From Microcebus murinus (taxonomy: Eukaryota > Chordata > Mammalia > Primates > Cheirogaleidae): a stretch of DNA of 64,000 nt. The stretch is from contig NC_134117.1 of NCBI RefSeq assembly GCF_040939455.1, forward strand, positions 31,737,501 through 31,801,500, given 5' to 3'. This document shows, in pieces, positions 21,313 to 33,334 of this stretch. Every line of letters begins with the position of its first letter. Position 1 is the stretch's first letter. Under the pieces are notes generated by a model. That model was not told the origin of the DNA. It did no database searches and saw nothing but the letters and a program-made list of their open reading frames with translations. The position numbers were made by a program, and so were the translations under genes.

Positions 21313-22720
21313 CCTTAGACCTTAGCCAATTCACTCTAGAATTGGCGTCCACTGGCACCCACAAAACGGAATGTCCACATTTCCAAAACGGGTAATTTCC
21401 TGCTGAAGGTGCCCATACCTCCCACGATGCAGTGGGGCCCCCACCCTGTTCCTGACATTGCACCCACTTCCCCACTTCATTTCCCTGCTATCTTCTCATA
21501 TCTAACTTGATTAGCATGTAAGCCTCTTACCCAACTTAGTATTTTAGGAATAAGACCTAGAAATAAGAATTTCCAAAGAGAAAAGAAAAAAAAAAAACAC
21601 TCCGTAATCATAGTTTCTCACAAGGGGGAATATAAAAATGGATATAAAAGGGCCCTTTCATCTCGACTCTCTATAAATGTTTAAAATAGGGTTGGTGATA
21701 ATTAATGTTTCTATAAGTATATGCTTAAGACGTCGTCACAATCGGCCTTTGTCTGCTCGGAGTTGGCAGCCTGGACCCACTGCGTTTCGAAGGCGATGTT
21801 TGAGGGTCATTTCACATTGCCTCACTCCTGGCAATTCGAGAGCTGCTATAATTCTGCCAAAGAACATAGAGGGTTTCCCAGTCAAGTTCCATCCTGATTT
21901 TGATTATTGTTTATCTCCAGTCCCTGTCTGAATAGTCGTAGTAAAATAGAGGAAGTTTTACTCCTGAATCCGAGGTCAGCTTGTAATGAACCATGGTTTC
22001 AATTGCATGAACAGCTGCTTCTTTTATAAGCAAGGAGGGTTCACTTACAGTTCAGGGTAACACAGAAATAATTTAAAGAACAAGGACGCTTCTATTCATT
22101 TCTTTATTTTTTTATATATATTTTTGAAACATTTTGACATTTGAGTGGCTGTAGAATGTGGATTATTGACTAGACTCAACAGGAAAAAAAGAGCCAATAA
22201 ATTCTTTAAAAAATACAATATTTCTTGACCCACCTCCCACCCTAATCATTACATAAAAGTTTAATTTGTACAGAGAGAGTTCAAATAATTGACTACATTA
22301 AAAAAAAAGTATTCTAGACATTTAAAAAATTTTATACCCAATACTCTCAAAAAGGTCCAAAACATCCAGCAAAAACACTACTATGTAAACAAAAACTGGC
22401 CCATAGTTTAAAAATAAGTTAAAAGAACATTTCTCCCCATGACTACCAATCGGATAGAAAATGGAATATTTTAGGTTTGCATTTTTATGTTGCAAGTATG
22501 TCTGGCACTTAGCCAATAATAGTATGGAACATAATATATTCTGGATCCCAAGGGACCTTGCGGATCACATAGCCCACCCTCCCACCTGCAGAAGAAATTA
22601 CTGCCACCACAGCCCTGAGACCTGGTCACTTAGCCTAGTGACTAAATAAACATGTCTAGTTTCAGGGAGCAGCCTTTCCAGTGTGGTCCAGTTCTGCTCA
22701 TCACTATTTGTCACTTCAAG
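21313..22720. other. Unique 1.4-kb segment, possible conserved non-coding DNA
   Basis: No repeat is recognised apart from A-runs (for example 21586-21597). Around 21720-21930 the sequence carries several CpGs (acgtcgtcac, tttcgaaggcg) in otherwise AT-rich surroundings and crosses an 84-codon plus-strand frame with no known match. Repeat absence over this length is compatible with constraint but does not prove it. Confidence 0.35.
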
Positions 22721-22724
22721 CTGG

Positions 22725-22925
22725 CATTATCTTTCAAAATTAAAAATGCATGTACCCATGGACCCAGCAATTCCAATTCTAGAAATTCATCCAACAGATA
22801 GACTTGCTCATATGCAGAATGGCACTATGTACAAAGTCCTGCATTGCAGCCCCCTTTGGAAACAATCAGAAGACCAGCTAAAGAAATTATGGTCCAGCCC
22901 TGCATTGGGATCCTCTATACAAATA
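22725..22925 (+). mobile_element. L1 ORF2 3' fragment
   Basis: 'tgtacccatggacccagcaa', 'cagatagacttgctcatatg' and 'gaccagctaaagaaattatg' match plus-strand old L1 ORF2 sequence. Confidence 0.75.
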
Positions 22926-22927
22926 AT

Positions 22928-23110
22928 AATGAATGCCACTATGTGCCAGGCCCTGTTCTAAGTACTTTGGAAGTAAAAATGTATTTAATCCTCATGGCTA
23001 TTAATATACTACTATGCAGATGAGGAAACTAAGGGAAAGAGATTTAGTAGCTTGCTCAAGATCTTACAGCTAGTACATGATAGAGCTGAGATTTCAAACT
23101 AGGCATTAAT
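22928..23110 (-). mobile_element. MIR SINE
   Basis: 'actatgtgccaggccctgtt', 'tttaatcctcatggctatta', 'gcagatgaggaaactaaggg' and 'cttacagctagtacatgata' give a clear reverse-strand MIR. Confidence 0.9.
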
Positions 23111-23265
23111 TTATTCATCTATTTATTTGTTCAATCATTCAATAAATATTTATTGTGTACCTACTGCAATACACCCTATATGACAAAGGCACAAAGTCCT
23201 TGCTGTCATAGAGTTTGCTTTCTAATAGGGGAGATGACCAAAGAACTGAGCAGTGCACACATCCC
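23110..23265 (-). mobile_element. L2 LINE 3' end
   Basis: 'caatcattcaataaatattt', 'attgtgtacctactgcaata' and 'gctgtcatagagtttgcttt' are the reverse complement of the L2 3' end. Confidence 0.8.
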
Positions 23266-23543
23266 ATGCCAGGAAGAAACAGAATGCAGGGTAGGGGACA
23301 GCGGGAGCTGGAAGGGAACCGTTTTAGATGAGGTGGCCTTGTTGTTTCACAGGTCTGAACGAAGCAGAGGAGCAAGTGGTGAGGCTAACCGGGAGCAAGC
23401 AGTCTGGCTCCAGGACGTGCATTCGTCCCACATAGGACATAAAGCCTCACAGCCATTAACACAATCAAGGCTACTCTGTACAGGTTTGGAAAGTTCCCCA
23501 AAGCATATTGGGTTTGTGAAACTGTGCGGAACAGTGTGCAGAG
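23266..23543. other. Unique DNA or diverged L2
   Basis: This may continue the preceding reverse-strand L2 but is too diverged to be sure. The 156-codon frame 23153-23623 spans L2 and L1 sequence and is not a gene. Confidence 0.35.
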
Positions 23544-23544
23544 C

Positions 23545-24245
23545 GTGCAGTCACTCCTGGACATGCAACCAGCAATCTACTTTCTGTCTCCATGTACTTG
23601 TTCCAGAATTTCATAAACTGTAAATGGAATCATATAATATGCGGTCCTGTGTGACTGGCTTCCTTCATTGTGCATAATGTTCTCAAGGCTCATCCATGTG
23701 TGGCATACATCGGTGCTTTGTTTCTCTTTATTGCCTAATAACATTCCATCGTATGATTATACCACATTTAATTTATCCATTCACCAGTTGAAAGACAATT
23801 GGGTTGTTTCCGTCTTTTGGCTATTATGAATAATGACATCTCTTGCTATCTTTTAAAAATAATTTTATTACTTAGATATACCCTTAAATAATATATCATT
23901 CAATCTGGCTTGATTTTGAGTTTACAAAAACTGTATTATATGTAGTCTTCTACAACTTACTTTTTTTCATACCAACATTGTTTCAAAACTTTTCCATGTT
24001 GTTGCATATATCTATAGTTTTTTTCATTTTCATCACTGAATATTATTTCACTGTAGGAAAATATTACAATTTGTTTATCCATTTTCCTGTTTGTTGGTGG
24101 ACATTTGATTATTTCTAGTTTGGTGCTTACAAAATAGTCTTGCCTAGAACATTCTTATATGCATCTCCTGGTATATCTGTACAAGAGTTTCTCTAGGATA
24201 TACACCTAGAAGGTGGATGGCTGGGTTATAGAATATGAAATGGTC
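23545..24245 (-). mobile_element. L1M LINE 3' region
   Basis: 'atggaatcatataatatgcg', 'caaggctcatccatgtgtgg' and 'aacattccatcgtatgatta' are L1 reverse strand. From about 23860 a second L1-like section follows ('tgttgttgcatatatctata', 'ggtggatggctgggttatag'), perhaps a separate insertion. Confidence 0.75.
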
Positions 24246-25098
24246 ACTTTTCCAAGTGTCTACACTGGCTTTTACTCTATTCTTTAGAGCTACAGAGAGA
24301 AAATCTAAATCCCACCATCCAATGTGGCAACCTTCCAGAAGTTTGAAGACAATGATCTTATTTGCCTAATCATGTCTTCTCCAATGCACCTAGATAAGTC
24401 AAGGTGAGACAACTGAGAGAGAAGTTGGAACTGGGTGTACCCCTTTCCTTAATTAGATATGGAGCGTGTTCGTGGTTCCTAAGGAGGCTGATAGGATCTA
24501 TGTTGAGTAAAGGGGTTCTGTGAGCAATAAATCTAGGAATGCTGAGCTAAATGAAGTGAGGGCATTTTCTTGGCTGTAGAACTTCTCAGAACCTTTAATG
24601 CACTAGTTTACATTATGAATTTTTGAGAAGGCTATAGAACTTAACAAAATACTTTTTGAGAAACACTCAGGCCAAGCTGTTCACGAGAAAAAGTGAGTAC
24701 TAGGTCCTTAGTTCTCTTGACCTATTGTCATTCACTTTTGTTTACTTTAAGCACCATGTATACTGTGCCTTTCTCCTCCCCATCCCTGCCCTTACCACCA
24801 AAAATATTCCTCATAAAAATTTATAACAGTCATTTAGAACTCTAGAGTAAATTTTGATTCAAGTCCTGTCTTTCCCAGGGATTTTAGCCCTCAACCCCAG
24901 AATAGAGGCTTTGAGCTCAGATTAAAGAGAATTGTAAAAAGAAGAAGTAGCCTCAAAGGAAGTATCAAAAGCATTTTTCTTTTCCCCTAATTTCTGCTCA
25001 TTGTTGTGGTCAGGAAATGCAGTTCTGAATGGCAGTTCTGAAATACTGCATGGTAATGTGTTGAGTGAGTGGGCATAGGCAAATATTCTGATGATAAT
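24246..25098. other. Unique DNA, nothing recognised
   Basis: No gene, repeat or motif cluster that I can support. Confidence 0.4.
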
Positions 25099-25099
25099 G

Positions 25100-25290
25100 A
25101 ATGTAGTTTAATTATAGCTCACATTTCAGCTTTACAGATAACATCATATACAACCTTCCTCACAGCTCTAAGAAATAAATATCATCTCCATATTTCAGAT
25201 GAAGAAACTGAGGCTTACTCAATCATGCAGCTCCAGAAGTTTCTGTCTGACCCCAAAGTCTGCACTCCCAACTCCTTGCTCACCCACCTT
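25100..25290 (-). mobile_element. MIR SINE
   Basis: 'ctcacagctctaagaaataa' and 'tttcagatgaagaaactgag' give a reverse-strand MIR. The 123-codon frame 25069-25440 begins in it and is not a gene. Confidence 0.7.
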
Positions 25291-27060
25291 CAGTGTCAGC
25301 ACGGTCTCACTGATCACTGGCTCTGCAAAACCTGCTGCATATCACACTACCTGATCAAAGCACAGCAGCCTTCTAATTGGCCCTCTTGTTTTTCCTGGAA
25401 CACTAAGTATCCCATCTCATCAGCCTGCGTGGACTTCTAGGATGAAATTCTCAGCTACCCTCACTCTGACAAGAGGAACACTCCGAGCTTGATTTTTGGC
25501 CTTTTATACTTTTCTATGGACCTACCATCCTCTCTAGACTGATTAAACCAAAATTTCACTATCTATACTTAGCTTACCCCTTGACCCCATTCTAAGCAGC
25601 ACTCTGCCCACAAGACTTCCCAGACCGATGTTCTGCCATGAGCTCAGCTTGAAAATTGCCCAAATGGAATACCTTTCCTTTTAACTTCCGCAAGGGTCCA
25701 CCCTGGCCCAGACTTACCCTGAACCCAGATTCAAAAAGCAGTCAAAGATAATAGGAAACACAAACTAGACGACACCCATTTCCTTCTTTTTTTTTTTTTT
25801 TTTTAATTTGTGTTTACTGATGCCAGGGTTTTTTTAAAAAAAGACTGTGCTCCTGGGTCCAGTTCTGGCTACTTTTTAAGTATCCCCATCCCCTGACTTT
25901 GCCCAGGACACAACAGGTACATCGTTAAACCTTCATGGGGTTCAGGAGCAACCATGGGTATCCCTAAAGGTTCTGATCTGATCAAAAAGAAAACATACCG
26001 TCACAATGCTACAACAGTTTCAGGGTGCCTGTCTCCAAACACTGCCTTCTGGAGGAACCTGCCTCACTGACAGGTGCTGCTGCCCTCAATGGTCATTTTC
26101 ACATCATCTGATTCTAGTCACAGTCAATAGAATGCGGGGAGTGGTATCTGGCCCGAAGAGAAAACCATCCATAAATCAGCCAGCAGCCTATACTCTATGT
26201 GGCTGGCTCAGGAAAATAAGGCAGACTGATCAGGTTTCTCTCTTGAGAATTTAAACAAAGAACCTCCAAAAAGACGTTCCCAAGTGGTGATGGTGGTAGC
26301 ACTATCGTTGAAAAGCAAGGCAGAACTGAGGGTGGGTGGCCATTATGGCCGTTATGACCTGTGAGTAAGGTGAGATTTGGGGAGAGGAGAAACTGAAACC
26401 TCACAGAAAAAGCCAGGGAAAGATGTAGCCACAATAGATGTGCTGAGAAACAGAAAGAGAGAGAGAGAGAGAGAGACACCATGTTTCTGACAGCTCTTTG
26501 GGGTTTCCCATCTTTGTCCCATAAGATCTGGTTGTGTTGGGCTCTGGCCCACAGGTTTTGTTGTGTTTTCCTTTCAGTGTTTCATGACTAAGGCCTCTTT
26601 TCTTGAGCACACTCAAGTGGGTCCTTTATAACTAAAAGGATTCTGACTAGTCCCCAAACTTCCAAGAACAAGTGTCTATTGCTCCAGGAGAGGTTGGCCC
26701 AAATCAAACACTGCTAATCCTTTTAAATCTTGAAACCCCCAAAAGAAGTAAAATTTCTAGGAAATTTAAGACTTGGACAGGCCAATTTTTTTCATCTGTT
26801 TTAGTTTTAAAAAAGGGAACACAGACATGCAAATATATACAATAGTCTTATCTAGCATCTTATAATTCCAAAGTCTTGTTTAAAAACAAGAAATGGTGTT
26901 ATATGTTAGATTGTTTTCACATAACATTATTGTGCTGGATGGTTAACATTTAAAGTTGAATTTATTCAGACTATAACTACAAATTGCCAATTGAATTCAC
27001 CTCTAATATTTTATCCACAATATTGCAATTTCCAGCAGGGAAGAGCTTTTAGATTTTTAG
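25291..27060. other. Unique DNA with a T-run and a (GA)n repeat
   Basis: A T-run lies at about 25789-25804 and a (GA)n microsatellite at about 26455-26476. The overlapping minus-strand frames of 66-95 codons near 26195-26616 translate the GA repeat. The remainder is unassigned; parts may be very old LTR sequence, but I cannot name it. Confidence 0.35.
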
Positions 27061-27061
27061 T

Positions 27062-27130
27062 ATGCTTTGTTCAGTACTGTATCCCCAGAAACTAGAATCA
27101 TATCTAGTACATAAATATTTTATTAACATA
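27062..27130 (+). mobile_element. L2 3' fragment
   Basis: 'ttcagtactgtatccccaga' with 'tatctagtacataaatattt' is an L2 3' end. Confidence 0.55.
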
Positions 27131-28130
27131 TTTTAAATACCTATTTTTAAATGTTGCTGCAAGCTAACAATTTTAAAGTATTTTCCATACGAAGCTTTGT
27201 TTCATTTTTAATTCACTCAAATTGGGCAAAACCTGATAACAAAAGAACTCATTCCCATAATGATGAAGGCCTAAATATTGTTATCTTTTAAGGACAAGTG
27301 GATACTGAAAGCATTAATTTGGGGGGAAAGACCCAAGAAAGAAATAAAGGGGAAAATTCCCAAAATGTGTTAGGCACATTTTTGCCTTGGAGAACTTGGC
27401 CTAAATTTTCTGAGTTAGCTCTCAGCAATTTCCACTTCACTTGACTTTTATACTTTTATTATCTTCACATATATCTAAAAACAGGGAATGTTTGAACCAA
27501 GCAGAGATAAGCTGAAGAGTCTGTGGGGCACACTGGAGCCCCTCTAGATTCTGGTTGAGACCCATCTCTGCCATATCCCAGACACGTGACAAAGTTTTCC
27601 GGAGCTCACAGCTCCCTCACCTCTATAATGGCTAGAGGAGGAGAAAACTAGACAATGGCTAAGGTCTTCTGAGCACTAATCATTTCTGAAACTAGACTTC
27701 TAGCTTTCACAGATATATTTGGTGCATTGGTGTATTTCTAGACCCAGACAGTTTCCTTCCCACATGGCAGAGACAAAGCTCTTAGAAGCCAGGGAAGACA
27801 GGGGCTGGGCCACGCCGAGAACCTGCCAGCCTGGCACAGGCAAGCTCTGTCTGGAAGGCACCCGGACCACATTCCTCATCCAAATACCCAGCGTCTGTGA
27901 CATTTGAAAGTACCTTTCCAACCTCAAGATCCAAGCTGTGGCTTGATTATTTAACCCACTCAGAAGCAGTAAGTATAACTTACATTGCAGACTTTGACTC
28001 TGAGATAGAAGATAGTTATCATCCATAACTAGACTGAACAAAGAAAATTTTCTTCTTGTTTCTTAAGTGTGTCTATATTTTTATTCTCTATTTTTAAGTG
28101 GAGATGCACCTAGGGTAGGAAAGTTCTTCA
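27131..28130. other. Mostly unique AT-rich DNA
   Basis: The segment 27540-27655 ('cagacacgtgacaaagtttt', 'cctcacctctataatggct') may be a diverged plus-strand MIR. No gene signal is seen; the 113-codon minus-strand frame at 27700-28041 has no recognisable match. Confidence 0.35.
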
Positions 28131-28134
28131 AAGG

Positions 28135-28322
28135 TCACCTGGTCTGTGGTTTCAATACCTATTTCCAAACTAGATGTACCTGGGCATTTCTCTAAAAATA
28201 TGAATTGTGGAGCCCACTTCAGATTGACAAGTCAGAAAGTGGGGGTGTAGGGCCCAGCAATCTGTGGTTTAACCAGCCCTGCAAGTGATTCTGATGAGCA
28301 CCTGTGTTTAGAATACACTGCC
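28135..28322 (-). mobile_element. MER5A-family (hAT-Charlie) transposon
   Basis: 'agggcccagcaatctgtggt', 'accagccctgcaagtgattc' and the terminal 'gaatacactgcc' follow the reverse-strand MER5A order. Diverged, non-coding. Confidence 0.65.
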
Positions 28323-28678
28323 ATGGACCTCATGGTAGAATTATGGAAATACTCTGCTCTGTGAAATGGGGATCTGACTTACAGAAACTCACTTTAGAGG
28401 AGGTGCAGGGGACAGCATCAGAAATCCCTGTGCCAGGACAGAAGGTGGGGCTCAGTCACTTTGGGTTAGGGTCCTCACCCTACCAGGTCCCAGGAGGATA
28501 AGAGGAGTCAACCAGAGCCACCTGGTGCTCAGGAACTGATCTCTTGGAAAATCTGGATCCTCTATGTGCTCCCAGAAAGTGTGCCTGTCACAGGCTACCA
28601 GCCTGACCAAGCCTCGAACTTGGGCTCAACTGGATTGTGGTGAACAATCCTCCATACGTTTGTTTCTAGCCATTAGCT
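28323..28678. other. Unique DNA, nothing recognised
   Basis: No supported feature; 65- and 74-codon frames without similarity. Confidence 0.35.
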
Positions 28679-28679
28679 G

Positions 28680-30110
28680 GCTTTTCCCAAAACTTTTTAT
28701 TTTAAAAATTCTCAAGCCTACAGAAAAGTTGAAAAAAAAAATAGTACAATCCACATCTATATATGCTTTATCTAGAAAATTTGGTTAACATTTTATATTT
28801 GTAGAAGATGTTACCTCTCTTCCACCATTCACTTCATATAAATGGTTTTTTTCTCCCCTTCCAAATCATTTGAGAGTAAGCTGCAGACATCACAACACTG
28901 CATAGATAAGTTCTTCTGTGTTTATTTCCAAAGAACAGTGACATTTTGCTACCTAAACACAATATATTAATGACTAGCATACTCAATAAATATAATATCA
29001 ACATAACACTATTACAGGGTCCATATTCGAATATTCCAAATTGTCCCCAAAATGGCCTTTATAACTTTAAAAAATATATATTAATGATTCATTCTAGGAA
29101 CATACTTTGCATTTAGTTGTCATAACAGCTTTTTCCCCCCTATCTTTCAGTATAGTGATATTTTTTAAGCATACAGGCAAGTTATTTTGTAGAATGTTCC
29201 TCAACTTTGGGTTTGTTTGATTATTTCTTTATGATTAGGTTCAGATTAAACATTTTGGCAGGGATATCAGATGATATCCCTGTGTATTTTTCTTGGTGCC
29301 TCACATCAGGGGACATATGTGGTCAGTTTGTCTCATTTTAGGTGATGCTAAGTTTGATCATTTGGCACAAAAGTACTTTTTCCTTTCTAATAAGTGGACA
29401 TCACTGGAGTGATATTTTGACACTGTGTGAGCATCCTATTCCCTAATGGCTTTACCCAAGGGTTAGTGTCCCTTGATGAAACTTTGCCTCTGTTAATGAA
29501 ATGGGTGGTTGGAAAAATGATGATTTTCAAATTTTGTCACTCTTTTTACATTTTATTTAGTGGCGTTATTCTATAAAGAAGAGATTCCCCATCTCATTCC
29601 ACACTTGATTATTATTTTTTTAGTACCTCAATGGACTCACTGATTTTTTTATTTGGTGTTTTATGATGTATTGCTTTCACTATTCTTTTCGATGTTCCAA
29701 TTGACCCAAATTTAACCAATGTGGGCTCTTTCGAGATGGCTGCTATGTGTTTTTGACATCTCATCAGTTTATAAACACTTTCTTGCTTTGAGTGCTTTTT
29801 GGCATAACAAGACATTCCAGACTCACTTTGTATTTTCCCTTCCCCAGTCCTGGCATTAGCCATTTGTTGAAGGAGCTCTGGCTCTATTTGGGGGTCATTT
29901 CCACTGGACTGTCATTTCTTTGAGGCCTTTGGACTGAACAGAACTAGGAAATACATATCTATTTTTTAAAATATGCATTTGTACTAGTACTTCCGATTCT
30001 AATCCAACACCAAAGTTCCTCCCTTTTTTCCCTATTCCATATTCATCTCTCCCTTCTCCCACAGTAAAATCCTAGCTCCCCCAAATACCAATCTATTTAC
30101 TCATTTACTA
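28680..30110. mobile_element. Long ancient interspersed repeat (LINE/L1M-like)
   Basis: About 1.4 kb of recurrent mammalian repeat: 'attctcaagcctacagaaaa', 'tttgagagtaagctgcagac', 'ccaaattgtccccaaaatgg', 'gatgctaagtttgatcattt', 'cttaatgaaactttgcctc'-like text and 'ggcataacaagacattccag', in the same order as copies I remember from old LINE-derived sequence. A shorter copy lies at 43225-43800. The 83-codon minus-strand frame at 29612-29863 is part of it. Class and orientation are not certain. Confidence 0.6.
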
Positions 30111-30825
30111 CAATATACACAAAATAGTTTAAGAATTACTTCACCACAATCACCACTGACCACAAACCGCCTCAGTAAAGGTAAAGAATTTTGGAGTCTT
30201 AAAATCATTGGACTACATCCCACCAAGTTTGTGCAGAGTACTTTGTTCAAAAGTTTCTTGGATCAGTTCTTTGTTTCCCTCTGCATGGTTATATTATCAA
30301 TGTGATCTATAGTTAGGTTCAACTAAGCTTTTAGTCAATGTTGAGAACAAGCTCAAGGTTATAGTCACTGACAAAACCTAGAGGGCAAAGATCCATGTTG
30401 CTAATTCAGGGCAAACATGCTTTTAGTCACTGATGGGGCAATAGTGCCCACACCTTGCTGGGAAAACAGACCAGGACCCTTCCCCTTTCGCATGACATGA
30501 AACTATACGAAACTACCAGAAAACAAACACACGCATTATCTGCAGAGCCGATGCACACTAAAATTCCCCAGCTCAAAGAGTCGAGGTTTGTCTCATTGTT
30601 TTGATGCTCCCTTGATTTGGGAAATGAAAGCTATGTATGGAGAACACCAGAGATAGAAACAAAGGGAGACAAGGAGGGGACGGAAGGAGAGAGACAGAGA
30701 GAGAGAAAGACAGTGAGAGTACCCGAGGAGAAAGACTGAAAAAACAGATGGGGAGAATGGCATCTGTCTACATAGAATGGGGGCCGCATAGTGTCCTGCG
30801 AAGCCTACACTGCGTCAGTCTTGGC
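30111..30825. other. Unique DNA with a purine-rich patch
   Basis: A GA-rich tract runs from about 30655 to 30740 (ggaaggagagagacagagag). Nothing else recognised. Confidence 0.4.
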
Positions 30826-31670
30826 TAACCCTTTCCTGAATTCTCCTCTTTAGACAGCGGGTGCGAAATGGAGTTAGACACTTGGGAGACCCCCAGCAAG
30901 CTCTGGTGCTCCTCAGTTCCAGACATCGCATGAGCCTCTGGTCCAGCCAGCCCTAGCGGGAGAGACCTCCGCAGCTGCTGTGGGCGAAAGGGCAGATTCT
31001 GTGTTGTCACGGTGCCACAGGGTGGTGCTGGCGTCCTTGTGTCAACAAGATAAGGCTTTCCCCTGCTCCTCCTGGTTGGGAGGCAGATCAAGCTAGGCAT
31101 CTTCACTCTCACCGGCCACGCCATGGACAGTAAAAGCTGAGTCCATCCTTTCTGATGTCTGCTATGTGCTGTCATGGCACAAAAGGAAGCCAGGAAGTCC
31201 CACATCTGACTTGGGAGTGAGAAATCCAGGCGAGGGAGGAAGATGAAGAGGAGCTGAGGGGCCGCTGCTGATGCAGAGGTGCCAGGTGCCCCAGCCCCCT
31301 CGGTACAGGTTCTGCCTCTCCCCCCATGGAGGGCCCATCCTCTCTGCACGCTGCGCTGGGCTGCAGTCTTGTGGAAGAGCTCTATCCACGGCCCCTCCTG
31401 CCCACCTGCTCTCTAGAAAGCAGCCAGCACACATTCTCCCCAAAGTGAAAACCTGGATGTACTTTAAAGTGTGATCCCCCCAAAAGACACCTGAGTTTCA
31501 GCAATAGATCCTGACGTGATAGGGTTTACAGCAATAATGGTGGACACTCAGGCAGCCTTTCTCAAGCACCTATGCAGGCCTCGGGCTCCTGAGAACTCAC
31601 TTCAAATCATGACCCTGACCACTTTTAAGGCTGACTCTGAACGGAATAACAAGATCTGGGATCTTGAAGA
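30826..31670. other. GC-rich unique segment with a 174-codon open frame
   Basis: The minus-strand frame at 30825-31349 (174 codons) is the longest in the window. Its start ('MQRGWALHGG') and body contain no domain, signal or repeat that I recognise, and a 93-codon frame overlaps it in another register. I see no paired splice sites and treat it as chance in GC-rich DNA. Confidence 0.3.
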
Positions 31671-31678
31671 TGGTTGAA

Positions 31679-32120
31679 TGTTAGAGGCAAGGACCCTCAA
31701 AGACCCTCAACTCCCCTATGACTCGTCCTACGCATGGACTTCGCCCTGGAAAATTCCAGCTATAGCTCCGAGAAGAATGCAGTCCATGACGTGCTGACCA
31801 CGGGATGCTCCAGGGAGTGCTGACTGCAATTGTTCCTGACCACCTGCCAGGTTGGAGATGAGTAACCAGTCAAAAACAGGATACCGATAAGACGCTGATT
31901 GGGGCTGATTAACCCAGACCCAAGCCTCATCGTCGCCCCACTCTGTTTTTTTTTGTTTCTACTTCCTTGTTTCTGTATGCTTATAAAACCTACTAAGAAT
32001 CTAAGTAAAGCAGACCTTGACAACCATTTGCTTGGTCTCGTTCCTTTCTCTCGCTCATCTCTTTCAGGCAAGGTCCCCCTTGACCCCCGCGAGTAACAGA
32101 AGGTCCCGCGGGCCGGGACA
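31679..32120 (+). mobile_element. Solo LTR of a class II (betaretrovirus-like) endogenous retrovirus
   Basis: A 442-bp unit starting TGTTAG and ending GGGACA, flanked by an exact 6-bp duplication gttgaa (31673-31678 and 32121-32126). No shorter repeat fits the same ends, and six bases is what betaretrovirus-like integrases leave (class I leave four, ERV-L five). It holds a TATA box (tataaaa, 31982-31988) and an agtaaa polyadenylation-type signal (about 32004), giving U3, R and U5 in plus orientation. The final 'cccgcgggccgggaca' resembles the U5 end of type B/D retrovirus LTRs. No primer-binding site or viral gene adjoins; the provirus has recombined down to one LTR. Open frames across it are not genes. 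Confidence 0.85.
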
Positions 32121-32126
32121 GTTGAA

Positions 32127-33333
32127 GGATTCTGTTTCTTCCTCATTAATTTGTTCTTTTAAGTCGCCTTAGGACTTGAGGGCCTGAGTCAGTTCAGAGG
32201 TACCATAAAATTCACCTCAACAACAACCGACCAAAATCTCACAGAATTCTACCGAAGCTATTCCACCCAATCATGGTGTCAAATTGAAGCGGTGGGAGGG
32301 CCCAGGTTAAAGTGTGATAATATCGCACCACCTCCTTCCGCCCTACACTTGCTTTTGGATAGACAGTGAAATGCTGCCGTTGTTCTTGAGGAGACAGGTA
32401 AGGGAAGGTGGCAGAGCACAGGTGCAAAGCCAAAGATTCAAGGTAGAGTAGAAATGTGGCTCTCTCTAGCTTCTAAACCTTCCTAGTTTCCTTAACTGCA
32501 GCCAGGAGGCCCAGAGAGCCACAGGTCCCAGAGAAGAGTGAGAAGAAGGAATGTTCCAGAAGCACCATCGCTGGGAAAATATGGAACTGAGAGACTAGCA
32601 AACAGGCTTACCATTGGGAAAAATTGTACTGAGAAACATTTTTGGTGTATCAGAGAATGTGGGAAGATTTGGCCAAAGGTTCAAAGAAACCTAAGCAAAG
32701 GAAAAAAATGAGTAATAATTAGCCCCAGGAAACTAAGAAAGTTATACTAGAAAATAAATGTCGTGATAGTACACCACTTGGCTCAGCATTAAACAAAATT
32801 AACTGTGTATTTTTTTCATTATAAGCTTGCTAGTATTACTTGACTTTTAAAACTGTGTTCAGTTATTATTTTGATAAAAATGTATTTGAAAAATTTTTAG
32901 TGACTTTAGGATCTTCTCAAATGTGTTAGAGTGAGTAGATTGGGCCTGAATTCAGTGTGACATTTGGCAAGATGTTAGATGTTGATATCCAGTGGTTTTG
33001 TTTTCCTTTTTTTCTCTAAAAGGTTCAAGTTCAGAGGCAACTCAGGGCCTTGGGATGTGGCATCAGATCACATCTTCTTGGGAGAGTGGGTGCATCCAAA
33101 AGTCACCCACCACTCGAGCACCTCGAGAGCATCAGACGTCCTTGTGAGCCTGAAATTTCACCAGCAGGACAGCCCAGGGTTGAGAGTCAGTGGACAGGGC
33201 TCCAGTCCTGCCACTGCCACCATGAGGTTGACAGCATGTGGGTTGAGCTCAAACACCTCTCACTTTACCCTGGGGTTCAGCTTGCTCAGCTCCAAAACTG
33301 ATGGAGCAGGGAAAGGGCACAAGACAATTACCC
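32127..33333. other. Unique DNA, no gene supported
   Basis: The largest frame is 143 codons on the plus strand (32979-33410), running into an L2. No recognisable protein, repeat or regulatory cluster. Confidence 0.4.
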
Positions 33334-33334
33334 T

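Noticed and set aside
23153..23623. 156-codon plus-strand open frame
   Set aside because: Runs from an L2 remnant into an L1 fragment, so it is a chance frame in repeats.
30825..31349. 174-codon minus-strand open frame, the longest in the window
   Set aside because: No recognisable domain, overlapping frames in other registers, GC-rich setting and no splice context. Coding constraint would have to be shown by alignment.
31679..32120. Idea that the LTR is a prosimian lentivirus
   Set aside because: Lentiviral integration leaves five bases, while the flanks fit six and not five; the U5 end also looks betaretroviral.
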